Below, in pieces: positions 53,049-62,165 of a stretch of 64,000 nucleotides of DNA. Origin of the DNA: CAYPJE01 sp964410945 (GTDB lineage: Bacteria > Fidelibacterota > Marinisomatia > Marinisomatales > TCS56). The notes under the pieces are model-generated. The model ran no database searches, was not told where the DNA came from, and saw only the letters and a list, made by a program, of their open reading frames with translations. The DNA is taken from positions 62,001 through 126,000 of the forward strand of contig CAYPJE010000005.1 of assembly GCA_964410945.1 (NCBI GenBank), in the 5' to 3' direction. Position 1 is the stretch's first letter. Every line of letters starts with the position of its first letter. Position numbers and translations under genes: made by a program.

Positions 53049-53444
53049 ATGGGTATTGACACACTTGTAAAAAACACACTCCATGAATTACAGGAATTGA
53101 TGGCCACCAAAACAGTTGTTGGTGACCCGGTTTCTGCCAATGATTATACGGTCCTGCCGGTTTCCAGGGTCAGTTTCGGTTTCGCTTCCGGTGGTGGATC
53201 AGGTCAGGCTGATTCCAAAGATAAGGGTAGCGGCAGCGGCGAAGGTATCGGAGGAGGCTGGTCCATTGAACCAGTGGCTTTCGTCATTGTTGGAAAAGAT
53301 GGGGCCAAATTGATGACCATCGGCGAGAACGAAGGCGTTGGCAGCAAAATCCTGGATCTGGCTCCCAGAGTGGTAGATGCGGTAACAAATCTGGCCGGCA
53401 AGAAAAAAGCCGAAAAAGAAGAACCGGAAGAAGACGAAGAATAG
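53049..53444 (+). CDS. ytfJ: YtfJ/GerW family protein
   Basis: 131 residues of the YtfJ family: a helix (TLHELQELMAT), the VVGDPVSANDYTVLPVSRVSFGFASGG core, a Gly/Ser linker, then GGGWSIEPVAFVIV, ending in an acidic Lys/Glu tail. In sporeformers GerW affects germination, but close relatives exist in non-spore bacteria, so a spore role should not be assumed. AGGA 8 bases before ATG 53049 favours this start over the one nine bases earlier. Confidence 0.88.
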   Translation: MGIDTLVKNTLHELQELMATKTVVGDPVSANDYTVLPVSRVSFGFASGGGSGQADSKDKGSGSGEGIGGGWSIEPVAFVIVGKDGAKLMTIGENEGVGSKILDLAPRVVDAVTNLAGKKKAEKEEPEEDEE

Positions 53445-53461
53445 TCGAAAATCTGGGACTG

Positions 53462-54466
53462 TCAGACCCAGATTTCCAGTTTATCTTCAGCCAGCCAGGG
53501 GTGAATAATACTTCTGGCAAGTTCAGTAAATACAGCCTTCTCCTGCTGGCGATAAGGAAATGTCTGGTGTCCCGATTCAATCCAGTTCAAATATAACTTA
53601 TTAGCGGGATTGAGTTTCCTGGCCTGCTTATAATAGGTTTTATTCATCCGAAAGAAACCCAGTTGAAAATCATAAATGGCCGTGCCGGGAAGCTCATCAA
53701 TTATTTTATAGAACAATTGTTTATAGTGTAATTCCCAGTCACCGGCTAAAAGTACCGGGTCTACACAAATCCGTACCTGCCAACCAGCAGCAATAGCCCC
53801 TTTAGCAGCCGCCAGGCGCTTGTCCAGGCCTGGTGTTTTACTTTCATAAGTGCTAATTATTTCATCCGGTGACAGACTCCAGGACAGGAGAACATTATTT
53901 GACGGCTCAATTCCCCGGGCCTGACTCCAGGCCGACTTGGTACGAATTTCAATCAACAGGTTTTGCGAACGACGTGCAAAGTCAATCCAGTTCAACGACA
54001 CCGGTATTCGTCGGTCCATTGCAAGTAAATCAGCATCGTAGGAAATTGCCAGTTGAAGTGGTTTATCCTTAACCGGTCGCCTGGAAACCGATTCCTCAAC
54101 CGCGGAAAAGAAATCCTCTTCATTGACAAACACCAATAGATTGGCAGAATTATACTTCCCCTGCAAATAACAATATCCGCAATCATAGATACAGTTAATC
54201 ACCGGGGTCGAATAATGAAAATTAGGGTCAATCGAATCCTGACATTCGGTCGACCCGGGATAAACAAAATGATCTTTCTTGACTGCCAGAATAAGGTTCA
54301 ACGAATCCTTTTGAATTCTAAATGCCTGGTTAGGACGATTGAATATTTCATGGTATTTACCAATATCAACGACTGTGGAATCAGAAAAATTTCGAAGGAT
54401 TTCGTGCGTTAACCGGTAATCTGCCGCATCCTGTTCCAGGTAAACATGTGTAAAATTATTCGCCAT
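53462..54466 (-). CDS. Spore photoproduct lyase-like radical SAM protein
   Basis: 334 residues. The radical SAM motif CIYDCGYC (C92, C96, C99) is preceded by FHYSTPVIN and followed by YLQGKY, the pattern of spore photoproduct lyase (SplB). It also has the NVLLSWSLSPDEII region and the GWQVRICVDPVL loop. True SplB repairs a UV thymine lesion in spores; this organism need not sporulate. The ATG at 54466 lies inside the end of the nucleosidase-like gene (11-base overlap). The TTG further up is unlikely. Substrate unproven. Confidence 0.87.
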   Translation of the reverse strand: MANNFTHVYLEQDAADYRLTHEILRNFSDSTVVDIGKYHEIFNRPNQAFRIQKDSLNLILAVKKDHFVYPGSTECQDSIDPNFHYSTPVINCIYDCGYCYLQGKYNSANLLVFVNEEDFFSAVEESVSRRPVKDKPLQLAISYDADLLAMDRRIPVSLNWIDFARRSQNLLIEIRTKSAWSQARGIEPSNNVLLSWSLSPDEIISTYESKTPGLDKRLAAAKGAIAAGWQVRICVDPVLLAGDWELHYKQLFYKIIDELPGTAIYDFQLGFFRMNKTYYKQARKLNPANKLYLNWIESGHQTFPYRQQEKAVFTELARSIIHPWLAEDKLEIWV

Positions 54467-55298
54467 GCAGGAATTTCCGCAACTCGGCAAACCGCCGGTT
54501 GCGGTCGGCTTTAGTTTCAGGCGGCTGACCTAAAAACTTTTCCCACCCGGATGGTATTTCCCCATACTTCAGATGGCAACCAAACAAGTCATCGATCAGG
54601 ATTTTCTCTTGGGCGGATGTTAAGTGCAAACCATCCACCAGCGCATCAATCACCGCCTGCTCAGGCCTGATTCCCATTTCACGGGATTTCAGATCCAGAT
54701 TCTGTAAACTGTCAATCAGCCCGGTAATTGCCGGTAATTCGGATTTGACTAATTCCGATACGGATTCTGCTGTCAGGTGATCCACTTCCAGGTGATCGGA
54801 AACAATTTTCATCAGAGCAATCTGGTGGGGGCCCAGAAAGGTCAACGCCGCCGCTGCAAATCCGGCTGCTTCCATATCAACCAGACCGGAATAATCACCG
54901 GTAGTCTCACGATCAGTCACAATCTTATCGAAAGTAGCTATCTGAATCTCAGGCAATTTATGTTTGTACAGAATATCAGGATAATAGGCGCGGTCGGTGT
55001 TGGTATCGATAATTTTATTCACTAAAAAGGAATGTCCGATTCCATGCTCAATATGGGTACTGCCGGCAATTCCCAGGTTAAGCATGAGGATACTGCTGTG
55101 CGAATTAACCCTATTCAGAATATAGGTTGCAGCCACCGCGGCTTTCAAGCGACCGATGCCGCTTATAATCAGGAATATGTTCTCGTTCCTGAAAACATCA
55201 AATTTTTTATAATCGAAGTCCTTTTTTAATCGGTATCTCTCTATTACCGGTCGGGCCTCGCAAAGTAAAGCCGAAAGAATTATCAGATGATTTGACAT
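54456..55298 (-). CDS. Nucleoside phosphorylase/MTA-SAH nucleosidase-like protein
   Basis: 280 residues. The N-terminal 195 residues follow the PNP/UDP phosphorylase fold: IILSALLCEARPVIERY, SGIGRLKAAVAATYIL, LNLGIAGS and the ribose-binding VDMEAAGFAAAA, then KIVSDHLE. The last 85 residues are an unfamiliar helical extension. Such enzymes cleave 5'-methylthioadenosine, S-adenosylhomocysteine or 5'-deoxyadenosine, the last being a product of many radical SAM reactions. It precedes and overlaps the SplB-like gene. Confidence 0.8.
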   Translation of the reverse strand: MSNHLIILSALLCEARPVIERYRLKKDFDYKKFDVFRNENIFLIISGIGRLKAAVAATYILNRVNSHSSILMLNLGIAGSTHIEHGIGHSFLVNKIIDTNTDRAYYPDILYKHKLPEIQIATFDKIVTDRETTGDYSGLVDMEAAGFAAAALTFLGPHQIALMKIVSDHLEVDHLTAESVSELVKSELPAITGLIDSLQNLDLKSREMGIRPEQAVIDALVDGLHLTSAQEKILIDDLFGCHLKYGEIPSGWEKFLGQPPETKADRNRRFAELRKFLHGE

Positions 55299-55471
55299 AT
55301 CGGTTATTTTTTTGGTATTCAACTTAATTCAATCCCGATATTCCTTGCCACATCCATCAATTATTATCGACATCCAATCACCTTGGGAATATTTTTCATT
55401 TAACTTTGTCAAATTCAATGAATCGAATAAATACCCGCGGATTAATAACAATTTTCAAACCGGAGAAAAAA

Positions 55472-56059
55472 ATGAGAAATATTCACACTCCCAAAATATA
55501 TCTATTGATTGCATGTATATTTTTTCTGCTATCTACGAATGCACTATCTGCTCAACGCGGTCGTGGACATCGTGTTCACCAGCGGCCATCAGTACGGATT
55601 AATCATCTACCAGCCGGCCATGTGCGTATTTCGATCAACAATCATCCCCATTATTACCATAATGGAATTTTTTATCGTGCCCATAGTAGTGGTTTTGTGG
55701 TGACACGCGCCCCATTAGGAGCCAGAATCAAAGTATTGCCGATCGGGTATGCCACAATCCATATCGGCCCGATCCCCTATTATTATTACTATGGCACCTA
55801 CTACCGGTATATCCCTGAAGAAAAGGTCTATGTTGTGGTGGAATCTCCGGAGGAGACCAAATTGGCTGATGACAATGTTACCAAAGATAAAATCAGTCTG
55901 ATTGACGGTAGTGTATTAATCGGTTATTACATTGGGGGAAATCAGGATACGGTTAAATTCGAATACGGCGGCAAGATTCATGAAATTCCGGCTAATTCAA
56001 TTATTGATATTTCGTTTGCTCCTCCAGCAGCGATAGATGAAAGCCAAAAACAGGAATAA
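55472..56059 (+). CDS. Secreted Tyr/His-rich protein (DUF6515-like)
   Basis: 195 residues. A signal peptide (KIYLLIACIFFLLSTNALSAQ) is followed by two similar repeats: LPAGHVRISINNHPHYYHNGIFYR and LPIGYATIHIGPIPYYYYYGTYYR. Both have a YYY-G-YR core as in DUF6515. A C-terminal portion is SH3-like (DGSVLIGYYIGGNQDTVKF). GGAG lies 7 bases before ATG. It is exported to the periplasm or outer surface. Role unknown. Confidence 0.75.
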   Translation: MRNIHTPKIYLLIACIFFLLSTNALSAQRGRGHRVHQRPSVRINHLPAGHVRISINNHPHYYHNGIFYRAHSSGFVVTRAPLGARIKVLPIGYATIHIGPIPYYYYYGTYYRYIPEEKVYVVVESPEETKLADDNVTKDKISLIDGSVLIGYYIGGNQDTVKFEYGGKIHEIPANSIIDISFAPPAAIDESQKQE

Positions 56060-56187
56060 CAGCAACTAAAATTTCCTTGAGGTAGCTGCGCCGGTACTTG
56101 CTGATAGTGCTGGCGCAGTTTTTTTTAATTCAGACAGACATTAATCCGGTCCCTTGCTTAATTTTCGATAAAACCGGAAATGATCCT

Positions 56188-57258
56188 ATGCTGCCAAAAC
56201 CAATCCTGAAACTGCTGCCAGTACTTGTTTACCTTTTATTCGACTGTACCACCGATCGACAATTTGTGCACCAGACTGCCAGTCCACACCTATTCAATCC
56301 CCGGCAGGTGAAGGGCGAGCTGCTGATTAACATTGTCGTTCACGAGAAATTTGACGGCAAGGAACTGGCGGCCTGGAACCTGGCTCATGGCATACCTTCC
56401 GATCAGGCTCCGCAATTACTGATCTGGAGCGCGGATATCCAGAATCAGTCTAATCAACTAATGGTGGAGAATCAGGATTGCACACCGAAACCAACCGAAA
56501 TATTTAGCGAACCGGAGAATCACAATCGGATTCTATTCTGGGATTTCAGTGACCGGTTGAGTGTGGGTTCCGAAATCAGGATCCGACGATTAGTTCAATA
56601 TTCAAGTTACGATTTTGCTCCCCGAATCGATCCCCATCTAGTGGCAACTAAATGGGACAGCGTGCCTACTGAAATCCTATCATTCTATACCAAGCCTGAG
56701 CGTTCCCTGGAACAGACCCCGGAAATGAAAGCCGAAATCGCGAGGCTGATCGGATCCGAAACAAATCCCTTTCTTCAATCCAGGCTGATTTTTAATTGGG
56801 TGCAAAATCATATGACCTATGTCTACCCGCCGGAAGCTCGCGGCGCCATTCCGGCCTTCGAATCAGGTACTGGTGACTGTGGTCAATATTCGGCTCTGTT
56901 CATCACCCTGTGCCGGATCGCCGGTATCCCCGCCCGGCAGCAATCCGGTTTTAATTTCATCCCCGGTAATACCGGATACCATGTCTGGTCGGAAATCTAT
57001 CTGCCCCCCTATGGTTGGATTCCAATGGATGCCACCCGTGAGAATGGCTTTGGTTTTATCGACAATACCAGGCTGATCGCCTCGGTAGGGATGAATATCC
57101 CCTTAAAACATGTGCCAAAATGGTCCACTTTTGATTACCAGGAAGCGGAGGCTGGCAGGACCAATTTTATGCAGCTTTTCACCATGGTAGCCAGCGGGGT
57201 TGAACTGGAAATCGACACTGAACTGAAGGTCGTCAAATCAGAGGAATTGAATGATTAA
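56188..57258 (+). CDS. Transglutaminase-like lipoprotein or secreted protein
   Basis: 356 residues. A hydrophobic start with a possible lipobox (LLFDC, C20; Asp before Cys is unusual) is followed by a beta-sandwich-like region and a transglutaminase-like core with the complete triad C231 (GTGDCGQYS), H265 (GYHVWSEIYL) and D281 (PMDAT). Bacterial members are mostly peptidases or amidases acting on cell-wall or protein amides. GGAA and spacing favour ATG 56188 over an earlier TTG. It overlaps the deaminase start. Confidence 0.88.
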   Translation: MLPKPILKLLPVLVYLLFDCTTDRQFVHQTASPHLFNPRQVKGELLINIVVHEKFDGKELAAWNLAHGIPSDQAPQLLIWSADIQNQSNQLMVENQDCTPKPTEIFSEPENHNRILFWDFSDRLSVGSEIRIRRLVQYSSYDFAPRIDPHLVATKWDSVPTEILSFYTKPERSLEQTPEMKAEIARLIGSETNPFLQSRLIFNWVQNHMTYVYPPEARGAIPAFESGTGDCGQYSALFITLCRIAGIPARQQSGFNFIPGNTGYHVWSEIYLPPYGWIPMDATRENGFGFIDNTRLIASVGMNIPLKHVPKWSTFDYQEAEAGRTNFMQLFTMVASGVELEIDTELKVVKSEELND

Positions 57259-57706
57259 AATAGACACGATAGATGAATTCATGTCCGCAGCTATTGCCGA
57301 AGCCCGACTGGGTCTGGATGAAGGCGGAATTCCAATTGGATCGGTACTGGTACACAACGGAAAAATAATCGGCCGCGGGCACAACCGACGTATTCAGAAT
57401 GGCAGTTCCATTCTGCATGGTGAAATGGATGCGCTGGAAAATGCCGGCCGCCAGCCGGCGGCTGTTTACCGTAAATCTATTCTGTACACTACCCTCTCAC
57501 CCTGTTCCATGTGCTCAGGTGCGATTTTACTGTATGGTATTCCTATAGTAATAATCGGTGAAAATAAAACTTTTTTGGGTGAGGAAAAATTGCTGGGCTC
57601 CCGTGGTGTTGATGTGAAAGTACTGCAAAATTCCGACTGCATTAACCTGATGACTGAATTCATCGCTGCAAATCCTGAATTATGGAATGAGGATATCGGC
57701 GAGTAA
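57251..57706 (+). CDS. Cytosine deaminase, fungal (Fcy1) type
   Basis: 151 residues of the zinc deaminase superfamily with H56-x-E58 (HGEMDALENAGR) and C85/C88 (LSPCSMCSGAILLYGIP). Several stretches closely follow yeast Fcy1: GGIPIG, GRGHN, LHGE...LEN.GR, YTTLSPC.MC and the final W.EDIGE. It is therefore unlike the common bacterial CodA amidohydrolase type. It probably converts cytosine to uracil. GAGG 6 bases before ATG; the ATG lies inside the preceding gene's end. Confidence 0.88.
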   Translation: MIKIDTIDEFMSAAIAEARLGLDEGGIPIGSVLVHNGKIIGRGHNRRIQNGSSILHGEMDALENAGRQPAAVYRKSILYTTLSPCSMCSGAILLYGIPIVIIGENKTFLGEEKLLGSRGVDVKVLQNSDCINLMTEFIAANPELWNEDIGE

Positions 57707-57714
57707 TTTCAACC

Positions 57715-58917
57715 ATGGATTCGATCAAACAAATCTATAAAATCGGCCATGGACCCTCCAGCAGCCACACGATGGGACCTCATCGGGCGGCCAACATTTT
57801 TAAGAACCGCCACCCCCATTTAGCCCGCTTTGAAGTAACCCTTTTTGGTAGTCTGGCTGCAACCGGTAAAGGACATCTGACCGATAAAGCCCTGGAGTGG
57901 GGCTTTGATCCATTCCCGGTAAAGATCAACTGGCAGTCCGATACTGTTTTGCCGGTCCATCCCAACGGAATGAAAATGATAGCCTACGGTACCGATGGAT
58001 CGGTGGTGGATCAGTGGACCGTGTACAGCATTGGTGGTGGTGATTTATTGGACAATGATTCGGCAATTGAGTCCTCAACAGTATATGATCTGACTACAAT
58101 GACCGCAATCCTGGACTGGTGTAAAAAAACCGGTCGGTCCATCTGGGAATATGTGGAAGAACGGGAAGGATCGGAAATCTGGGTTTACCTGCGTGAAGTG
58201 TGGAAGGTGATGAAAAAATCAATCCGTGCCGGACTGGATGCGGAGGGTATCCTGCCGGGCGGCCTGCGCCTGCAACGGAAAGCCGGCGCCTACCATATCA
58301 AAGCCGATAATTACCGTGGTGCCCTGCGGCGGCGCTGTCAGGTATTTGCCTATGCCCTGTCAGTGGCGGAACAGAATGCCGCCGGTGGTTTGATCGTCAC
58401 TGCCCCCACCTGCGGTTCCGCCGGAGTTTTACCAGCCGTGCTGCGTTTTCTGCAGATCGATAAAAAATTTCCCGAACAGAAAATTTTGCATGCCCTGGCC
58501 ACGGCCGGACTTATCGGCAATCTGGTAAAGACCAACGCCTCGATCTCCGGGGCGGAGGTAGGCTGCCAGGGGGAAATCGGAACGGCCTGCTCAATGGCAG
58601 CAGCAGCAACGATCCAATTAATGGGTGGAACGCCGGCCCAGATCGAGTATGCCGCCGAGATGGGTCTGGAACATCACCTGGGACTGACCTGCGATCCGGT
58701 GGCGGGGCTGGTTCAGGTACCCTGCATCGAACGCAACGCCTTTGCCGCATCCCGGGCCCTGGACGCCAATACCTACTCCATGCTATCAGACGGCCAGCAC
58801 CGCGTCAGTTTTGACAAGGTCGTCAAAACCATGGCCGAGACCGGCCACGACCTGCCCAGTCTGTACCGGGAAACAGCAGCCGGCGGCCTGGCGGCGAATG
58901 TAAGAATTGATGATTAG
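57715..58917 (+). CDS. sdaA: L-serine dehydratase (iron-sulfur, single chain)
   Basis: 400 residues. The N-terminal beta domain has GPSSSHTMGPHRAAN and the C-terminal alpha domain has the [4Fe-4S] cysteines in APTCGSAG, GCQGEIGTACSMA and LTCDPVAGLVQVPC. It is a fused alpha/beta protein that turns serine into pyruvate and ammonia. It starts 8 bases after the deaminase gene. Convergent with the ferredoxin gene, from which it is separated by about 90 bases that include a weak hairpin. Confidence 0.95.
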   Translation: MDSIKQIYKIGHGPSSSHTMGPHRAANIFKNRHPHLARFEVTLFGSLAATGKGHLTDKALEWGFDPFPVKINWQSDTVLPVHPNGMKMIAYGTDGSVVDQWTVYSIGGGDLLDNDSAIESSTVYDLTTMTAILDWCKKTGRSIWEYVEEREGSEIWVYLREVWKVMKKSIRAGLDAEGILPGGLRLQRKAGAYHIKADNYRGALRRRCQVFAYALSVAEQNAAGGLIVTAPTCGSAGVLPAVLRFLQIDKKFPEQKILHALATAGLIGNLVKTNASISGAEVGCQGEIGTACSMAAAATIQLMGGTPAQIEYAAEMGLEHHLGLTCDPVAGLVQVPCIERNAFAASRALDANTYSMLSDGQHRVSFDKVVKTMAETGHDLPSLYRETAAGGLAANVRIDD

Positions 58918-59004
58918 CTATTTGCTATGCAAATAATAGTAAATATATTTTTTTATAACAACAATACCGACTTGCCATCCTTCTATATAAAACGCTCAAA
59001 ATAA

Positions 59005-59229
59005 CTAATATGAAATATGACTAACAGCTTCTTCTGGACATATGGCAGCACAATACCCACATTGAATACACTCATCATAATCAATAAAATAGGCGTCATC
59101 AAAACCATTGAAAATAGCTTCCACAGGGCACTGGGGTTCACAGCATCCCTGGCCGTTACATTTTTCATTATCGATATAATAATGATCGGCTAAAGTCTTA
59201 TCTAGTGAAAGTGGTTGAAAATCAGTCAT
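59005..59229 (-). CDS. Ferredoxin with one regular and one altered 4Fe-4S motif
   Basis: 74 residues. The second motif is normal (CIQCGYCAAICPEE). The first is CNGQGCCEPQCP: measured from the first Cys, the place of the second ligand (+3) holds Gln, with an extra Cys at +5. It may carry a [3Fe-4S] or otherwise altered cluster. The gene starts 8 bases after the end of the Tat lipoprotein gene, so the two are probably co-expressed. Confidence 0.88.
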   Translation of the reverse strand: MTDFQPLSLDKTLADHYYIDNEKCNGQGCCEPQCPVEAIFNGFDDAYFIDYDECIQCGYCAAICPEEAVSHISY

Positions 59230-59237
59230 AAACAGAC

Positions 59238-59762
59238 CTAATTCAATTCGCGTGAACGATTAAAAAACAATCTGGCTTTATCAATACCAAATTCACTGGA
59301 TATCATCTTCGTCTGTTTTTTTGAATCTAGCAGAAGTTTATCGCCAATATTTAATTGAATATCCGTTACACATGATATTACAATATAATCATTATCAACA
59401 TCCTCTATTTGTATTTTAACTGGTTCACAAATGTATTGACCATCTATATTTTTCCATCGGATTACCAATGCATAATCAAATCCATCTATTATAGCCACGG
59501 CAGTGGATGCCGGTACTTTATAACAAATTTTATCATTAATAAACAATGACTGATTTAACTCAATTGTTTTATACTCAGAAACATATTTGTCAATTTGACT
59601 AATGTCACTCATCAATTTTCCGACATCTTGACTTGCTAGCGGATTAGCGCTCTTTTCCCCATCAGAAATACCACACGATACTAGAGTACCCAGTATCGCA
59701 GTAAAACTAATTAACCCTGCTGATTGGATAAAAAAATCACGCCGCGATATATTCTTTGACAT
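59238..59762 (-). CDS. Tat-signal lipoprotein of unknown function
   Basis: 174 residues. The signal has a twin-arginine motif (SRRDFF) and ends in a lipobox-like LVSC, so a folded, lipid-anchored product is likely. The mature part is beta-rich with one ICEPV motif; I see no complete Rieske, copper or haem motif. Tat export suggests a folded cofactor protein. AGGAGG 5 bases before ATG gives a strong start. It is paired with the ferredoxin gene. Confidence 0.72.
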   Translation of the reverse strand: MSKNISRRDFFIQSAGLISFTAILGTLVSCGISDGEKSANPLASQDVGKLMSDISQIDKYVSEYKTIELNQSLFINDKICYKVPASTAVAIIDGFDYALVIRWKNIDGQYICEPVKIQIEDVDNDYIVISCVTDIQLNIGDKLLLDSKKQTKMISSEFGIDKARLFFNRSRELN

Positions 59763-59969
59763 ATTTCCCTCCTATTATATTCTTCAATCTACACACAGAT
59801 ATCTTTACCTTCAAAGGAATTATTAAAGAGCGGTTATTCATAATGAACATAATAGTAATACTATTTTTGCATAAACAGGACTATTGGTGGTAACTTATTG
59901 CAATAAATTCGAAAGTAATATCTACATTTCGCGCTTTCAGTTGTAATCGAAAAATTTCACAGGACAATT

Positions 59970-61793
59970 ATGCGTAAGAAAAATTTCAGAAACATCGCCA
60001 TCATCGCTCATGTTGACCACGGCAAGACCACCCTTTTGGACGGCATGCTCAAACAGAGCGGCACTTTCCACGCCCACCAGGAGGTGGCCGACCGGGTCAT
60101 GGATTCCATGGACCTGGAACGGGAGCGCGGTATCACAATCACGGCCAAGAACACCTCGATATTCTATAATGACGTGAAAATCAATATCATGGATACGCCC
60201 GGCCACGCCGATTTCGGCGGTGAAGTCGAGCGGGGTCTCAATCTGGTGGACGGCGCCCTTCTACTGGTAGATTCCAGCGAAGGTCCCCTGCCCCAGACCC
60301 GTTTTGTGGTTAAAAAAGCCCTGGCCAAGAACCTGCCGATTATCCTGGTGATCAATAAGATCGACCGCAGCGATGCCCGGATAGAAGAAGTTGTAAACGA
60401 AGTCTACGATCTCTTCATCGACCTGGACGCCACCGAGGAACAGATCGAGTTCCCGATCCTGTACACCAACGCCAAGACCGGTGTCGCCCATCTTGAAATG
60501 GGTGATAATTCCAAAAATCTGCGTCCCTTGTTCGAGACAATTCTTGAACGCATTCCCGGTCCGGTGGCGGATGATAATCATGTTCCCCAGTTCCTGGTTA
60601 CCAACCTGGCTTATGATTCCTACGTGGGTCAAGTGGCCATCGGCCGGCTGAACAACGGCACCCTGGAAATGAATAAAACCTACAGCCTGTGCGGTGCCAC
60701 GGGAATCACCAATGGGATCAAGTTTTCGGCCCTCTACACTTTCTCCGGGTTGCAGCGGCTAAAGGTGGATCAACTGGAAGCCGGCGACATCATTGCCGTG
60801 GCCGGGGTTGAGAATGTCACTATCGGTGATACAATCTCGGCCGACGAGAATTCCGCGCCGCTGCCGAGGATTCAAATTGATAAACCAACCGTTTCAATGA
60901 TCTTTTATGTCAACAACAGTCCGTTCGCCGGCAAGGAAGGCAAGTATCTCACCTCCCGCCACCTGAGCGAGCGTCTGCAGCGGGAAGTGCTGGGTAATGT
61001 ATCACTGGAAGTGAAAAACACCAACCGCACCGATGCCTTTGAAGTCTGCGGTCGGGGAGAACTGCAGATGGCCGTCCTGATCGAGACCATGCGCCGGGAG
61101 GGCTATGAATTCATGATCTCCAAACTCCAGGTGATCACCATTGAGGAAAAGGGCAAGACCCTGGAACCGATGGAAAAGGTCTTCCTGGATATCCCGGAAG
61201 ATAAGGTCGGAATTATCACCGAAAAATTATCGGCGCGCAAGGGCCGGATGACCAACATGGCTAACCACGGCCACGGGCGGGTAACAATGGAATTCTCTAT
61301 TCCCTCCCGGGGACTGATCGGCTTTCGCAGCCAGTTCCTCACCGATACCAATGGGGCCGGGATAATGAACAAGCTATTCGATGGTCATGCTCCCTGGTTC
61401 GGACCGATTCCCCAACGGACTGCCGGTGCGATCGTGTCCGACCGGCCCGGCCGCGTTACCACCTATGCCTGTCTGGGAATGGTGGACCGTGGTATTCTGC
61501 AGATCGAGGTGGGAGCCGAGGTATATGCCGGACAGATCATCGGCGAACGTAATCGCCCGGAGGATCTGAACGTTAATATCACCCGGGAGAAGAAACTGAC
61601 CAACATGCGGGCCGCCTCATCCGATGCCACTGTTGTACTACGACCACCACGTCTGCTGTCACTGGACCAATCGATTGAATTCATTGGTCACGATGAACTG
61701 GTTGAGGTCACTCCTACCAGCATCCGCCTGCGCAAGATGGAACTGGATGCCAACAAGCGGGGGGCCGCCCGAAAGCGGGAGAAATACGGCTAA
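59970..61793 (+). CDS. typA: Ribosome-associated GTPase TypA/BipA
   Basis: 607 residues. The GTPase motifs are IAHVDHGKTT (G1), RGITI (G2), DTPGH (G3) and NKID (G4). Downstream are beta-barrel and EF-G-like domains and the BipA-specific C-terminus (GLIGFRSQFLTDTNG). It assists ribosome assembly and growth under stress. AGGA 5 bases before ATG. The locus starts a plus-strand block after a 200-base gap. Confidence 0.97.
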   Translation: MRKKNFRNIAIIAHVDHGKTTLLDGMLKQSGTFHAHQEVADRVMDSMDLERERGITITAKNTSIFYNDVKINIMDTPGHADFGGEVERGLNLVDGALLLVDSSEGPLPQTRFVVKKALAKNLPIILVINKIDRSDARIEEVVNEVYDLFIDLDATEEQIEFPILYTNAKTGVAHLEMGDNSKNLRPLFETILERIPGPVADDNHVPQFLVTNLAYDSYVGQVAIGRLNNGTLEMNKTYSLCGATGITNGIKFSALYTFSGLQRLKVDQLEAGDIIAVAGVENVTIGDTISADENSAPLPRIQIDKPTVSMIFYVNNSPFAGKEGKYLTSRHLSERLQREVLGNVSLEVKNTNRTDAFEVCGRGELQMAVLIETMRREGYEFMISKLQVITIEEKGKTLEPMEKVFLDIPEDKVGIITEKLSARKGRMTNMANHGHGRVTMEFSIPSRGLIGFRSQFLTDTNGAGIMNKLFDGHAPWFGPIPQRTAGAIVSDRPGRVTTYACLGMVDRGILQIEVGAEVYAGQIIGERNRPEDLNVNITREKKLTNMRAASSDATVVLRPPRLLSLDQSIEFIGHDELVEVTPTSIRLRKMELDANKRGAARKREKYG

Positions 61794-61848
61794 CCATAAT
61801 TCCTGTCTTCTGTTTAAGTTTTACTCTTCTGGCAAACTATATATATTG

Positions 61849-61877
61849 TTGCCAATATGCACACATTGTTGTATAAT
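61849..61877 (+). promoter_or_regulatory. Near-consensus promoter of the toxin-antitoxin pair (leaderless)
   Basis: TTGCCA (61849-61854), 17 bases, TATAAT (61872-61877). The expected start site falls on the GTG at 61884. Confidence 0.65.
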
Positions 61878-61883
61878 TAACAT

Positions 61884-62165
61884 GTGAAATACTTCAATTG
61901 GGACACAGCTAAAAATGAATGGCTTATTGAAAAAAGAAAAATTTCATTTGAAGAAATTGTATTCAAGATAATGCGCGGTGACCTTCTAGATATTTTAGAA
62001 CATCCCAATAAAGAAAAATATCCGGAACAAAAAATTTTTGTAGTCAATGTAAAAAACTACGCACATCTGGTTCCATTCATTGAAACTGAGAAAACAATTT
62101 TTTTAAAGACAGTAATACCAAGTCGCAAAATGACACGGAAATATTTAGGTGATAATAATGGTTAA
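61884..62165 (+). CDS. BrnT-family toxin
   Basis: 93 residues of the BrnT-like ribonuclease fold: MKYFNWDTAKNEWLIEKRKI, SFEEIVFKIMRGDLLDILEHP, then FLKTVIPSRKMTRKYLG, where the Lys/Arg-rich end carries RNA-binding residues. It starts at GTG with no leader. The antitoxin gene overlaps the stop by 8 bases. Toxin-first order is as in brnTA. Confidence 0.82.
   Translation: MKYFNWDTAKNEWLIEKRKISFEEIVFKIMRGDLLDILEHPNKEKYPEQKIFVVNVKNYAHLVPFIETEKTIFLKTVIPSRKMTRKYLGDNNG

Noticed and set aside
58919..58955. TATTTGC/GCAAATA hairpin after serine dehydratase as a terminator
   Set aside because: The T run is 13 bases away from a 7-base AT-rich stem; too weak to call.
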